Source: an uncultured Pelagibacteraceae bacterium
Lineage (GTDB): Bacteria > Pseudomonadota > Alphaproteobacteria > Pelagibacterales > Pelagibacteraceae
Direction of reading: 5' to 3'
Length of the DNA: 64,000 nt
Assembly (NCBI GenBank): GCA_902616645.1
Contig: CACMTO010000006.1
Span: forward strand, 1-64,000
Shown here: piece after piece, positions 22,870-33,966 of the stretch
How positions within the stretch are numbered: the first letter of the stretch is position 1
How the letters are laid out: the number at the start of each line of letters is the position of its first letter
Notes under the pieces: model-generated
The model's database searches: none
What the model saw: the letters and a program-made list of their open reading frames with translations, nothing else
What the model was told of the DNA's origin: nothing
Made by a program: the position numbers and the translations under genes

Positions 22870-23496
22870 ATGAATCAAAAAAACTCATTAGGGCTTGATA
22901 AATGCTTCCTAGATCTCGATGATCCATTTGAATTATTTGAAAAATGGTTTAGTGAGGCAAAAAAGAAAGAAATTAATGACCCAAACGCTTTAGCTCTAGG
23001 AACAGCGAGTAAGGAAGGGATACCATCTGTAAGAATGGTTCTGCTGAAAGGTTTTGATAAAAATGGATTTGTTTTTTATACTAATTTAAATAGTCAAAAA
23101 GGTGAAGAGCTCAAAAAAAATCCAAATGCATCCATGTGTTTTCATTGGAAAAGTTTATTAAGACAAATTAGGATTGTAGGTACTTTAAAGCTTGTAGATA
23201 ATAAAACAGCAGATGATTATTATAATTCCAGAGCATATGAAAGCAGGATAGGAGCTTGGGCTTCTAAGCAAAGTAGTTTTTTAGAAAATAGAAGTGAACT
23301 TTTGGAAAATATGGAAATCTTTAGAAAAAAATATAATGACAAAAAAAATGTGCCAAGACCTAGTCATTGGTCTGGATGGCGTTTAAAACCATCTAGTATC
23401 GAATTTTGGTTAGATGGTGAAAATAGAATTCACGAAAGACTAAAGTATATTTCAGATGAGAACAATATCTGGGTTAAGAAACTTCTAAGCCCTTAA
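22870..23496 (+). CDS. pdxH: Pyridoxamine 5'-phosphate oxidase
   Basis: RMVLLKGFDKNGFVFYTN, RPSHWSGWRLKPSSIEFWLDGENRIHER. Confidence 0.96.
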   Translation: MNQKNSLGLDKCFLDLDDPFELFEKWFSEAKKKEINDPNALALGTASKEGIPSVRMVLLKGFDKNGFVFYTNLNSQKGEELKKNPNASMCFHWKSLLRQIRIVGTLKLVDNKTADDYYNSRAYESRIGAWASKQSSFLENRSELLENMEIFRKKYNDKKNVPRPSHWSGWRLKPSSIEFWLDGENRIHERLKYISDENNIWVKKLLSP

Positions 23497-24506
23497 AAAT
23501 TTCTTGATAAGCTAAAAGATGTTAAATCCTCAAGAATTTTTTTTTGTTTACAATTATTAAATATTGATAAGGAGTTGGATGCTAAATTGATATAATGTTG
23601 TGCTTTCTGATAACATGCAGGGATTATATGATATTTTTTAATAAGCGACAGTGTATAGTCCAAGTCAAATTCATTTCTTAATTTTTTTGAAAAAATATTT
23701 TTTAACTTTTCTTTTTCTTGAGGTTTAGCTTTTTGAAATAATATGATGATAGGAAGTGTAATTTTTCCTTCAAAAAAATCTTGGCCAATTTTTTTTCCAA
23801 ACAGTTTAATTTCTGAATTATAATCTAAAGTGTCATCAGCTATTTGAAATGTAAGGCCTAAGTTTCGTCCATAAAACTCTAAAGCCTCTTTTTCTCTTGT
23901 TTTAACATCTGATAAAATGGCTCCTACTTTTGTAGCAGCCGCAAATAATTCAGCTGTTTTTGCAGATATTATTTTCAAATATGTCTCTTCCAACATATCA
24001 ACCTCACCTTTATGCTGAAGTTGTAATATTTCTCCTTGAGCAATCTTTGATGATGTTGAGGAAAGTAATTTTAAAACTTCTAAATTACCATCTTCTACCA
24101 TCATTTCAAAACATCTACTTAGTAAATAGTCTCCGATTAAAACTGATGAATGATTGTTCCAAATCTTATTCAAAGTTTTTTTTCCCCTCCTTACGGAGCC
24201 GTTATCAATAACGTCATCATGCATTAAAGTTGCAGCGTGGATCAACTCTACACACGCTGCAAGATTAATGTCTCTTGTTCCTTTCAAATATCCACACATT
24301 TTAGCAGAGCCTAAAGTCAATAATGCTCTAAGTCTTTTACCACCAGTGTCTAAATGGTAATCAGTCATTTTCTGGACCAATTCCACTTTACTTGATAATT
24401 TTGATTTAATTTTTTCCTCAACTAGTAATAATTTATCTTCAACTGAGTCTTTCAATTGAAAATAAGAATTATTAATTTCATTTTTAAGCTGAATTACAGT
24501 TCCCAT
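23493..24506 (-). CDS. ispB: Long-chain polyprenyl diphosphate synthase (octaprenyl type)
   Basis: LMHDDVIDNGSVRRGK and FQIADDTLDY motifs. Confidence 0.9.
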   Translation of the reverse strand: MGTVIQLKNEINNSYFQLKDSVEDKLLLVEEKIKSKLSSKVELVQKMTDYHLDTGGKRLRALLTLGSAKMCGYLKGTRDINLAACVELIHAATLMHDDVIDNGSVRRGKKTLNKIWNNHSSVLIGDYLLSRCFEMMVEDGNLEVLKLLSSTSSKIAQGEILQLQHKGEVDMLEETYLKIISAKTAELFAAATKVGAILSDVKTREKEALEFYGRNLGLTFQIADDTLDYNSEIKLFGKKIGQDFFEGKITLPIIILFQKAKPQEKEKLKNIFSKKLRNEFDLDYTLSLIKKYHIIPACYQKAQHYINLASNSLSIFNNCKQKKILEDLTSFSLSRNF

Positions 24507-24622
24507 TTATGACTACAAAGTAGTATAATAAGATTATTTTTATTACTTATCAATTGACGCACCCAAATCTTCAATTATAAGGTGTCTTTATATATCTATT
24601 AAAAAATTCTATAAGGATTTAA

Positions 24623-25435
24623 ATGTTTTCTTTTTTTAAAAAAAAAATTGTAATACCCCATATAAGACTGACTGGTGTAATTGGGTCTGCTGGCAGATTT
24701 AAACAAGGTATTGATTTTGCTGGCCAACAAGAAATTATTAAAAAGGCTTTCTCGTTTAAAAAAGCAGAAATTATTGCTATATCAATTAACTCTCCAGGTG
24801 GATCTCCAGTTCAATCTCACTTAATTCATGATTATATTAGACAGTTGGCAAAAAAGAATAAAAAAAAGGTTATAATTTTCGCTGAAGATGTTGCTGCGTC
24901 TGGCGGATATTTAATCGCTTGTGCTGGAGATGAGATTTACGCTAATTCAAGTTCTATAATTGGCTCGATTGGTGTCATCTCCGCATCTTTTGGTTTTCAA
25001 GATGCAATAAAAAAAATAGGTATTCAAAGAAGAGTTTATACTGCTGGAAAAAATAAGAGCACCTTAGATCCTTTTAAAGAGGAAAAACAAGAGGATATTG
25101 AAAGAATTAAAAAGTTACAGCTAGAACTTCATTCAGATTTTATTAATCTAGTTAAAAAAAGCAGAAGAGACAAGCTTGTAGACCCAGAAAAAAATAATAT
25201 TTTCACTGGAGAATTTTGGTCTGGATCAGCATCACTAAAATTAGGACTTATAGATGGCATTGGTAACGCTGAGCAAATTTTAAGAGAGAAATTTGGTGAA
25301 AATATATCAATTAAAAAATTAGAAAAACCAAAGAGTTTTTTAGCAAAAAAATTATCTTCTTCTTTAGATAGTCAAGTTGATAATATTGCTAACATTATAG
25401 AAGAAAGAGCCTTATGGCAAAAATTTGGTTTATAA
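24623..25435 (+). CDS. S49-family signal peptide peptidase-like protease
   Basis: INSPGGSPVQS, DVAASGGYLIACAGDEIYA catalytic region; SppA/SohB-like. Confidence 0.9.
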   Translation: MFSFFKKKIVIPHIRLTGVIGSAGRFKQGIDFAGQQEIIKKAFSFKKAEIIAISINSPGGSPVQSHLIHDYIRQLAKKNKKKVIIFAEDVAASGGYLIACAGDEIYANSSSIIGSIGVISASFGFQDAIKKIGIQRRVYTAGKNKSTLDPFKEEKQEDIERIKKLQLELHSDFINLVKKSRRDKLVDPEKNNIFTGEFWSGSASLKLGLIDGIGNAEQILREKFGENISIKKLEKPKSFLAKKLSSSLDSQVDNIANIIEERALWQKFGL

Positions 25436-26320
25436 ATGCCAAAAAAAAAAATTAAAACTAATAAAGTCAAATTTAAATCATTTCAAGACACAATTTTTAA
25501 CTTACAAAAATTTTGGAGTAAAAATGGGTGTATAATTTTACAACCTTACGACATGGAAGTAGGAGCTGGCACATTTCATCCTGCAACTACTTTGAGATCT
25601 CTTGGACCCAAACCGTGGAAAGCAGCATACGTACAACCTTCAAGAAGGCCAACAGATGGTAGATATGGAAATAATCCAAATAGACTTCAACATTATTACC
25701 AATTTCAAGTAATAATAAAACCTTCTCCAATAAATATCAAAAAACTTTATTTAAAAAGCTTATCAACAATTGGTATTGATCATAAAAATCATGACGTTAG
25801 ATTTGTAGAAGATGATTGGGAAAGCCCAACATTAGGTGCAGCAGGCTTGGGGTGGGAAGTTTGGTGTGATGGTATGGAAATCTCACAATTTACATATTTT
25901 CAACAAATGGCAGGCTTCGAATGCAAACCCATTTCAGTTGAAATAACATATGGTTTAGAAAGAATTTGTATGTTTACTCAACAAAAAAAAAATGTTTATG
26001 ATTTAATCTGGAACAATGAAAAAATAAAATACGAAGAAGTTTTTCATCAATCAGAAAAAGAATTTTCTGCTTATAATTTTGATCACGCTAACACAAAAAA
26101 CCTTTTTAAAATGTTTGAAATGTTTGAAAGTGAGGCAAAATCTTTGGTTGAAAAAAAAATATCTCTACCTGCTTATGATCAATGCTTAAAAGCTAGTCAT
26201 ATTTTCAATATATTGGATGCTAGAGGTGTGATTAGTGTTGCTCAAAGAGCAGAATATATTGGCAGAATAAGAGAAATTACAAAATCTACTGCCACAATCT
26301 GGATTAACTCCCAAATTTAA
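25436..26320 (+). CDS. glyQ: Glycyl-tRNA synthetase alpha subunit
   Basis: [38 protein letters not shown]. Confidence 0.98.
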   Translation: MPKKKIKTNKVKFKSFQDTIFNLQKFWSKNGCIILQPYDMEVGAGTFHPATTLRSLGPKPWKAAYVQPSRRPTDGRYGNNPNRLQHYYQFQVIIKPSPINIKKLYLKSLSTIGIDHKNHDVRFVEDDWESPTLGAAGLGWEVWCDGMEISQFTYFQQMAGFECKPISVEITYGLERICMFTQQKKNVYDLIWNNEKIKYEEVFHQSEKEFSAYNFDHANTKNLFKMFEMFESEAKSLVEKKISLPAYDQCLKASHIFNILDARGVISVAQRAEYIGRIREITKSTATIWINSQI

Positions 26321-26321
26321 A

Positions 26322-28394
26322 ATGGCAGAGTTTTTTTTAGAATTATTCAGTGAAGAAATTCCATCTAGTCTTCAAAGAGATTTCCGTGAAAAAATTTTAG
26401 AGGAATTTCAAAAATTTTTTCTTGATAAAGGGATTAAGTCAAAAAAAAATTTTTCTTTATCTACTCCTAATAGATTAGTTGTAGTATTTGAGGGTTTAGA
26501 TAAAGAAATAAAAATTTTATCTAATGAAATACGGGGACCAAAAACTGATTCTTCTGAACAAGCACTAGAAGGTTTTTTAAAATCTAATAATTTAGAATTT
26601 AAAAATATATTTAAAAAAAAAATTGAAAAAGGTGAGTTTTACTTTTATAAAACTAAATCAAAAACACTCAAAACTCATGATTTGTTAGCAGAGTTTATTC
26701 CAAAATTATTAGATAATTATCAATGGAAAAAATCAATGAAATGGGGTGAATTTAATCTACATTGGGGAAGGCCACTGAAATCTATATTATCAATTTATGA
26801 CAAAAAAGAAGTTCGCTTCAAATTCCATCATATATTGTCTTCAAATTCCACTTTTATTGATAAAGATTTTGAGGATAAAAAGAAAGTATTTTTAAATTTT
26901 AAATCTTACGAAAAATATTTCAATGACAAGGGAACCATTATAGATCAAAACAAAAGAAAAGAATTTATTAATAAAGAATTTGAGAAATTTTTAAATAAAA
27001 GAAGCTTAATTATCAATGATGATATTAAATTATTAGATGAAGTGGTGAATTTGGTTGAAAATCCAAATATTTTATTATGTAATTTTGATAAAAAATTTTT
27101 ATCAATACCAAAAGAAATTTTGGTTTTGACTATGCAATCTCATCAAAAATATTTTCCCACTTTTAATAAAAAAAATGAGATCACCAATGAGTTTTTAATT
27201 ATTTCAAATAAAAAAGATCAAAAAGGGTTAATAAAAATGGGAAATGAAAGAGTAATTGATGCAAGACTAAATGACGCCGAATTTTTTTGGAATAAAAATA
27301 AAACTCAAAATTTAGTAAAAAAAGTGTCAGAACTTAAATCAGTAAGTTTTTTTAAGAGACTTGGTACATATTTTGACAAAGTCCAACGGATGAGAAAATT
27401 AGGAGGAGTAGTTTCAGATGAGCTTTTAATTAGTAAAGAAAAAGTAGAGTTATCAGCATCAATTTGTAAAACTGATTTGACATCAGATCTTGTTAGAGAA
27501 TTTCCAGAACTTCAAGGAATTATGGGAGGATATTTTTCTAGTCACCAAGGATTTGATAAAGAAATATCATTAGCAATTTCAGAACAATATCTACCAATAG
27601 GTTTAAAATCTAAGGTTCCAAAAAAACCATATAGTGTAGCTTTATCAATTACAGATAAGATTGATACTTTAGTTGGTTTTTTTGGAATTAATGAAATTCC
27701 AACTGGTTCAAAAGATCCATTTGCACTTAGAAGAGTTGCGCTAGGCGTCATTAGAACAGTTATTGAAAACAAGAAAGATTTTAAAATTCATGATTTATTA
27801 AATTATTCTTCAAGTTTATATCAAGAACAAGGATACAATTTCTTAAGCAATGATTTAAATAAAAAATTGATAAATTTTTTAAAAGATAGATTTAAATTTT
27901 ATTTAAAACAAAAAGAAATTCGTCATGATATAATTGATGCTACGATTAGCTCTTTTAAACTAAATAAATTATCCTCATCTTTTGAAAAAGCAAAAAGCTT
28001 AAATAAAATTATTAATAATCAAGTAGGAATAGATATAACTTCTTGTTATAAAAGAGCTTCAAATATTCTTGAGAGTGAAATGAAAAATAAAGTTGTTGAA
28101 ATAACTAATTCAACTGACTCTGGTTTATTTAAAAATGATTTTGAAAAAAACCTTTTTTTTAAGATAAATGAGATAAAAAAATATTATTTAAATATTGATC
28201 ACGATGAGGATTATGAACACTCTCTAACACTTCTAGCAGGAGCTAAGAAAGAAGTTTTTGATTTTTTTGATAATGTCAAAGTGAGTGAAGAAAATGAAAA
28301 TTTGAGAAAAAACCGATTGGAACTTTTAAATATGTTATGTAAAACATTTCAAAATTTTATAAATTTTCAATTATTAAAAACAAATAATGAGTAA
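26322..28394 (+). CDS. glyS: Glycyl-tRNA synthetase beta subunit
   Basis: FFLELFSEEIPS N-terminus, LTMQSHQKYFP, DPFALRRVALGVIR; follows glyQ. Confidence 0.97.
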   Translation: MAEFFLELFSEEIPSSLQRDFREKILEEFQKFFLDKGIKSKKNFSLSTPNRLVVVFEGLDKEIKILSNEIRGPKTDSSEQALEGFLKSNNLEFKNIFKKKIEKGEFYFYKTKSKTLKTHDLLAEFIPKLLDNYQWKKSMKWGEFNLHWGRPLKSILSIYDKKEVRFKFHHILSSNSTFIDKDFEDKKKVFLNFKSYEKYFNDKGTIIDQNKRKEFINKEFEKFLNKRSLIINDDIKLLDEVVNLVENPNILLCNFDKKFLSIPKEILVLTMQSHQKYFPTFNKKNEITNEFLIISNKKDQKGLIKMGNERVIDARLNDAEFFWNKNKTQNLVKKVSELKSVSFFKRLGTYFDKVQRMRKLGGVVSDELLISKEKVELSASICKTDLTSDLVREFPELQGIMGGYFSSHQGFDKEISLAISEQYLPIGLKSKVPKKPYSVALSITDKIDTLVGFFGINEIPTGSKDPFALRRVALGVIRTVIENKKDFKIHDLLNYSSSLYQEQGYNFLSNDLNKKLINFLKDRFKFYLKQKEIRHDIIDATISSFKLNKLSSSFEKAKSLNKIINNQVGIDITSCYKRASNILESEMKNKVVEITNSTDSGLFKNDFEKNLFFKINEIKKYYLNIDHDEDYEHSLTLLAGAKKEVFDFFDNVKVSEENENLRKNRLELLNMLCKTFQNFINFQLLKTNNE

Positions 28395-31056
28395 ATTAAT
28401 ATTAAATTTTAATTCAAAAGATATAAAAAAAATTAAAACCCCAAAAAATTTTTTAGGTGGCAAGGGTGCAAACTTATCAGCAATGGGAAGGATGGGACTT
28501 CCAGTGCCACCAGGATTTACAATTTCAACAAAAGTTTGTGAAATTTTTTATAAAGATAATAAAAAGTTAAATAAAAAAATTATAAAAGATATTAAAAGTG
28601 AGTTAAAAATAATTGAAAACAAAGTAAAAAAAAAATTCGGTGACTTAAAAAATCCTCTTTTACTATCAGTAAGATCTGGAGCGAGAGTTTCGATGCCAGG
28701 TATGATGGATACGATACTAAACCTCGGACTTAATGACAAAACAGTAATTGCACTATCGAAAAAAACTTCAAATGGAAGATTTGCTAAAGATAGTTACAGA
28801 CGATTTATTCAAATGTATGGTAATGTTGTATTAGGTATTGAGAGTTATCATTTTGAGGAGTTAATTGAAAATTATAAATTAACCAAGGGTGTCTTATTAG
28901 ATACTGAACTAGATGAAAAAGATTGGGACGGTTTAATTAATGATTTTAAAAATATAATTAAGGAAAAAACCAAAAAAAATTTTCCACAAGATGTATATGA
29001 TCAATTGCTAGGAGCAATCCATGCAGTGTTCCTATCATGGGAAAGTAAGAGGGCAAAGGTTTATAGAAAGTTAAATCAAATACCTGCCGAATGGGGGACA
29101 GCAGTAAATGTTCAGTCAATGGTTTTTGGAAATATGGGAAATGATTGTGCGACAGGAGTTGTTTTTACAAGAAATCCTTCTGATGGAACAAATAATATTT
29201 ATGGAGAATACTTAATAAATGCTCAAGGTGAAGATGTAGTAGCCGGAACAAGGACACCACAATACATAACAAAAAAAGCAAGGAAAGAGGCAAATGTCAA
29301 AGATGACTCGATGGAGGAGTCTATGCCAAAAGTTTACAAAGAACTTTTCAAAATTTTGAAAAAACTAGAGGAACATTACAAAGATATGCAAGACGTTGAA
29401 TTTACTGTTGAAAATAATAAACTTTGGATATTGCAGACAAGATCAGGCAAAAGAACTTCTAAATCAGCAGTTAAAATTGCGGTTGATATGGTGAAGGAAA
29501 AATTGATTTCAAAAAATGATGCTGTACTTAGAATTGACCCAAATTCATTAGATACATTATTGCATCCAACCTTAGATGAGAAAAGCTCTATAGAGGTTAT
29601 AGCAAATGGTTTACCTGCTTCCCCAGGTGCTGCTAGTGGTAAAGTGGTGTTTTCCTCTCAAGAAGCAGAGAGATTAAATGATATGATGCAAGATACTATT
29701 TTGGTGAGAATAGAAACCTCACCTGAGGATATTCAGGGTATGCATGCAGCTAAAGGAATTTTGACTGCAAGAGGAGGAATGACAAGTCATGCAGCTGTAG
29801 TCGCGAGAGGCATGGGAAGACCTTGTGTCTCTGGTTCAAGTGAAATTGATATCAATTATGATCAAAAATTTTTTAAAACTAAATCAATTCAAGTTAAAGA
29901 AGGAGATATAATTACTATAGATGGATCTACTGGAAGAGTCATTTTAGGAAGTGTCCCAACTGTAAAACCAGAAATCTCAGGCGATTTTTCCAAATTGATG
30001 AATTGGGCTGACAAAATAAGAAAATTAAAAGTAAGAACTAATTCTGAAACACCGGTAGACACTAAAACTGCAAGAGAATTTGGAGCTGAGGGAATAGGTC
30101 TTTGTAGAACAGAACATATGTTTTTTGATGAAGAGAGAATTCTGTCTGTTAGAGAAATGATTTTATCTAAAACTCAGGATGATAGAGCTAAGGCTTTAGC
30201 AAAATTATTACCACATCAAAAAAAAGATTTTATAGAATTATTTAAAATAATGTATGATCTTCCGGTAAACGTTAGATTATTGGATCCTCCCCTCCATGAG
30301 TTTTTACCAAAATCAGATAAAGAAATTTCAGAAGTTGCGAATGTTGTTGGTACAGATACAAAGGAGGTTAAGTCAAGAATACATGATCTCCATGAGCAAA
30401 ATCCCATGTTAGGACATAGAGGTTGTAGACTAGGCATTTCATTTCCTGAAATATATGAAATGCAATGCAGAGCAATTTTTGAGGCATTATGCGAACTGAA
30501 AAAGACAAAGAAAAAGTCAGCTTATCCTGAAATAATGATTCCATTAGTTTCTACCGAGGCTGAAATAAGAATTATGAAAGATCTTGTAATCAATACAGCA
30601 AAAAAAGTACAAGAGGAAAACAAAACTAAAATTAATTTTTTAGTTGGCACTATGATTGAATTACCAAGAGCAGCTATCAAAGCTAAAGATATTGCAAAAC
30701 ACGCTGAGTTTTTTAGTTTTGGTACAAATGATTTAACCCAAACCACCTTTGGCATTAGTAGAGACGATAGTGGTAAATTTTTAAATGATTATATTGATAA
30801 TAAAATTTTTACTGTAGATCCTTTTGTGTCAATAGATGATGGAGTGAAAGATTTAGTAAAAATTGCTGTTGAAAAAGGAAAAAAACAAAATAAAAAGATT
30901 AAACTTGGTATCTGTGGAGAGCATGGAGGTGATCCAAGCAGTATTCATTTTTGCTCGTTAGCTGGTTTACATTATGTATCTTGTTCACCTTATAGGGTTC
31001 CGATTGCAAGACTAGCTGCAGCTCAAGCAGAATTACTAAAAAAAACAAAAATTTAG
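28387..31056 (+). CDS. ppdK: Pyruvate, phosphate dikinase
   Basis: GGKGANLSAMGRMGLPVPPGFTIS, GGMTSHAAVVARGMGRPCV, GTNDLTQTTFGISRDD, GICGEHGGDP. Confidence 0.98.
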   Translation: MSKLILNFNSKDIKKIKTPKNFLGGKGANLSAMGRMGLPVPPGFTISTKVCEIFYKDNKKLNKKIIKDIKSELKIIENKVKKKFGDLKNPLLLSVRSGARVSMPGMMDTILNLGLNDKTVIALSKKTSNGRFAKDSYRRFIQMYGNVVLGIESYHFEELIENYKLTKGVLLDTELDEKDWDGLINDFKNIIKEKTKKNFPQDVYDQLLGAIHAVFLSWESKRAKVYRKLNQIPAEWGTAVNVQSMVFGNMGNDCATGVVFTRNPSDGTNNIYGEYLINAQGEDVVAGTRTPQYITKKARKEANVKDDSMEESMPKVYKELFKILKKLEEHYKDMQDVEFTVENNKLWILQTRSGKRTSKSAVKIAVDMVKEKLISKNDAVLRIDPNSLDTLLHPTLDEKSSIEVIANGLPASPGAASGKVVFSSQEAERLNDMMQDTILVRIETSPEDIQGMHAAKGILTARGGMTSHAAVVARGMGRPCVSGSSEIDINYDQKFFKTKSIQVKEGDIITIDGSTGRVILGSVPTVKPEISGDFSKLMNWADKIRKLKVRTNSETPVDTKTAREFGAEGIGLCRTEHMFFDEERILSVREMILSKTQDDRAKALAKLLPHQKKDFIELFKIMYDLPVNVRLLDPPLHEFLPKSDKEISEVANVVGTDTKEVKSRIHDLHEQNPMLGHRGCRLGISFPEIYEMQCRAIFEALCELKKTKKKSAYPEIMIPLVSTEAEIRIMKDLVINTAKKVQEENKTKINFLVGTMIELPRAAIKAKDIAKHAEFFSFGTNDLTQTTFGISRDDSGKFLNDYIDNKIFTVDPFVSIDDGVKDLVKIAVEKGKKQNKKIKLGICGEHGGDPSSIHFCSLAGLHYVSCSPYRVPIARLAAAQAELLKKTKI

Positions 31057-31060
31057 TAGT

Positions 31061-31894
31061 CTAAATATCAATTTTGAAATCGATCGCTGGCGCACTGTGA
31101 GTAATACTACCAACTGAAATTCTATCAACCCCAGTTTTAGCAACTGATTTAATATTTTTAATATTTATATTTCCAGAGGCTTCAGTTTTATGGTATTTTT
31201 TAGCAAGCTGAACTCCTTTTTTTAAATTTTTGATATTCATATTGTCAAACAAAACAACATCAAATTTCATTCCAATAATTTTTTTCAACTGACTTAAGTT
31301 ATCTACCTCAACTGTAATTTTTTTTCCTTTTTTATTCTTAGTTGCTAAAGAAACTATTTCTTTGATATTATTATTAGCAATATGATTATCCTTAACTAAA
31401 AATTCGTCACTTAGATTGAATCTATGATTAGTTCCACCACCTAATTTAACACCATATTTTTGAATTACCCTCATAAAAGGAATAGTTTTTCTAGTACAAC
31501 AAATTTTACTTTTTTTCCCTGCCAGCTTTACAAATTCATTAGTTTTAGTAGCTATACCAGAAATATGAGATAAGAAATTTAGAGCTACTCTTTCAGCTAT
31601 TAATATAGATTTAGTTTTACCTTTTATTGTTGCAACGAGAGAGTTTTTTTTTACCTGAGAACCATCTTTTTTTTTAGCAATAAATTTAATCTTATCGTCA
31701 ACTTGAGCAAAAGTATATTTTACAAAATCTAATCCACCAATAATTGCTTTTTGATTTGATAGTATTCTAGCTGTAATAATTTTATTATTTCTAAGTAAGT
31801 TAGATGTTATATCACCATTAGGAAACAAGTCTTCAGCCAAAGCAAGTTTAACTCTTTCTTTGATAAAAGTTTCACTTAATTTTATTTTTGACAC
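31061..31894 (-). CDS. nadC: Nicotinate-nucleotide pyrophosphorylase (carboxylating)
   Basis: ERVALNFLSHISGIAT, CTRKTIP, KLGGGTNHRFNLSD, KDNHI motifs. Confidence 0.96.
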   Translation of the reverse strand: MSKIKLSETFIKERVKLALAEDLFPNGDITSNLLRNNKIITARILSNQKAIIGGLDFVKYTFAQVDDKIKFIAKKKDGSQVKKNSLVATIKGKTKSILIAERVALNFLSHISGIATKTNEFVKLAGKKSKICCTRKTIPFMRVIQKYGVKLGGGTNHRFNLSDEFLVKDNHIANNNIKEIVSLATKNKKGKKITVEVDNLSQLKKIIGMKFDVVLFDNMNIKNLKKGVQLAKKYHKTEASGNINIKNIKSVAKTGVDRISVGSITHSAPAIDFKIDI

Positions 31895-31900
31895 AAAATG

Positions 31901-32890
31901 TTATCTACCAATTGCAACCATCTTTTCGACTGACAATCTTGCTTTATTTATTGTCTCTTTGTCCATTACAATTTCACCTGTCTCATTCTCCAAACACTCT
32001 AGGATTTTTGGTAAAGTAATTTTTTTCATATGCGGGCATAAGTTACACGGTTTAATAAACTCCACATTAGGGTTTTCCACTTGAATATTATCACTCATTG
32101 AGCACTCGGTAACCATCATCACTTTTTTTGGCTGATTATTTTTCACATAATTAATCATACCTGAGGTTGATCCAGCAAAATCACTTGCTTTAATAACTTC
32201 AGGAGGACATTCAGGGTGGGCAATTATTTTTATACCAGGATTATTTTTTCTTATATTGATAATTTCGTTTTCATTAAATTGATCATGGACAATACAGATC
32301 CCTTTCCATGAAATAATCTCAACATCAGTTTGAGATGCTACGTATTTTGCCAGATAGTCATCTGGTAAAAAAATTACTTTTTTAGTACCTAACGATTTTA
32401 CAATTTTAACTGCGTTAGCAGATGTACAACACACATCTGTTTCGGCCTTCACATCAGCAGATGTGTTAACGTATGATACAACTGGAACACCTGGATATTT
32501 TTTTTTCAATAGCCGCACATCTTTTCCTGTGATAGAAGATGATAGTGAACATCCAGCTTTCATATCAGGTAACAAAACTTTTTTATTTGGATTCATTAAT
32601 TTTGCTGTCTCTGCCATAAAATGCACTCCAGCCATTACAATTATTTTTGCAGAAGTTTTTGAAGCTTCAACTGCTAACGCTAATGAGTCTGCAGAAAAAT
32701 CTGCGACGCCATGGTAAATTTCTGGGGTTTGATAGTTATGGGCGAGAATGACAGCATTTTTTTCCTTCTTTAATTTGTTGATTTTATGAATATAAGGAGC
32801 GTGAACCAACCATTCAATCTCAGGCATAACCTTTGATATTTTCTTATAGATAGGATCTGTAGCTTTTCTTACTTCTTGAGAAAATTCCAT
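31901..32890 (-). CDS. nadA: Quinolinate synthase A
   Basis: AVILAHNYQTPEIYHGVADFSADSLALA, CSLSSSI, HPECPPEV; internal ATG (MEFSQEV) preferred over the ORF-track start at 32905. Confidence 0.95.
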   Translation of the reverse strand: MEFSQEVRKATDPIYKKISKVMPEIEWLVHAPYIHKINKLKKEKNAVILAHNYQTPEIYHGVADFSADSLALAVEASKTSAKIIVMAGVHFMAETAKLMNPNKKVLLPDMKAGCSLSSSITGKDVRLLKKKYPGVPVVSYVNTSADVKAETDVCCTSANAVKIVKSLGTKKVIFLPDDYLAKYVASQTDVEIISWKGICIVHDQFNENEIINIRKNNPGIKIIAHPECPPEVIKASDFAGSTSGMINYVKNNQPKKVMMVTECSMSDNIQVENPNVEFIKPCNLCPHMKKITLPKILECLENETGEIVMDKETINKARLSVEKMVAIGR

Positions 32891-32945
32891 AACTAAATTT
32901 ATCAATTTGAAACCTTCTTGTCATTGATTTATTGTGGGTCAAATT

Positions 32946-33031
32946 GCGGCCATGCTGAAATTGGTAGACAGGCACGGTTGAGGGCCGTGTGGATCTTATC
33001 CATGAGAGTTCGAGTCTCTCTGGCCGCACCA
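32946..33031 (+). tRNA. tRNA-Leu (anticodon GAG)
   Basis: Class II tRNA with long variable arm; GCGGCCA...TGGCCGC-A-CCA; anticodon arm CACGG-TTGAGGG-CCGTG. Confidence 0.95.
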
Positions 33032-33035
33032 TATA

Positions 33036-33938
33036 TCAAATATCAAGCCAATCTGGGATCAAAATTTTAAATGATCCATTACTTCCTTTAATAATTTTAT
33101 TTTTCTCAAAGTTTTTATCTAAATATTTAATTAGTGCAAATGGATATTTTTCATCAATTAGCACTCTTCCAATTTCAACATTATTATTAAAGATTTTTTC
33201 ATCCTCTGAAAGCTTTCCGTCAATAATTTGAATTGGTAATAATCTTTTTGAAAGTTTATTTTTTAATTTAATTCTTGCTGTATTTTCTTGACCAACATAA
33301 CATCCCTTTTTGAAGTCAATCCCATTGAGTTCCTCAAAATTACACTCTATACCAAATAATTTGTTTTGTAATTTATTTAGATTTTTTGGAACTATGCCAA
33401 GTTTATGACAATTGGAGTAATAAACTTCAATATTGTCATCTTTTAAACCTAATTTTTTAAGAGATAAGTATAATTTTTCTAAATTAATAATTAGTCTTGC
33501 TCCTAAATTCTTATTTCTTGGATCTAAAACAATTGGATCTTCTCTATATTTAAAGGTGAAACCTAGGATGTCTTTAGAGCCTTCAAGTGACAAGTACTTT
33601 TCATAACCAAAACTTGCAACAACAAACTCGTTACTTAAATCTAATATTTCGACTTTTGATCTGATTTTATAAGTATTAAGCTGTTTAAGTATTTCTTCTG
33701 ATTGAGATTTATCACAATCAATAAAATATCCTAATTTATGTTTTATAACTATGAATTCGTACAAAAATTTACCCTGAGGAGTTAATAAAGATGCGAAACA
33801 ACTTAAGTCATGTTTAACTTTATTTATGTCGTTACTTATTAAGTTTTGAAGAAAATCATGGGCCTCAGAACCATTTACATAAAGTATGGATCTATCTTTT
33901 AGTATAAAAACACTATTATTCGTATTTGATTGATACAT
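33036..33938 (-). CDS. ygfZ: YgfZ/GcvT-domain folate-binding protein
   Basis: NGSEAHDFLQNLISNDI and KGCYVGQENTARIK (YgfZ signature K-G-C-Y-x-G-Q-E). Confidence 0.9.
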   Translation of the reverse strand: MYQSNTNNSVFILKDRSILYVNGSEAHDFLQNLISNDINKVKHDLSCFASLLTPQGKFLYEFIVIKHKLGYFIDCDKSQSEEILKQLNTYKIRSKVEILDLSNEFVVASFGYEKYLSLEGSKDILGFTFKYREDPIVLDPRNKNLGARLIINLEKLYLSLKKLGLKDDNIEVYYSNCHKLGIVPKNLNKLQNKLFGIECNFEELNGIDFKKGCYVGQENTARIKLKNKLSKRLLPIQIIDGKLSEDEKIFNNNVEIGRVLIDEKYPFALIKYLDKNFEKNKIIKGSNGSFKILIPDWLDI

Positions 33939-33966
33939 AATTTTAATATAATAACTTTTTTTGTAA

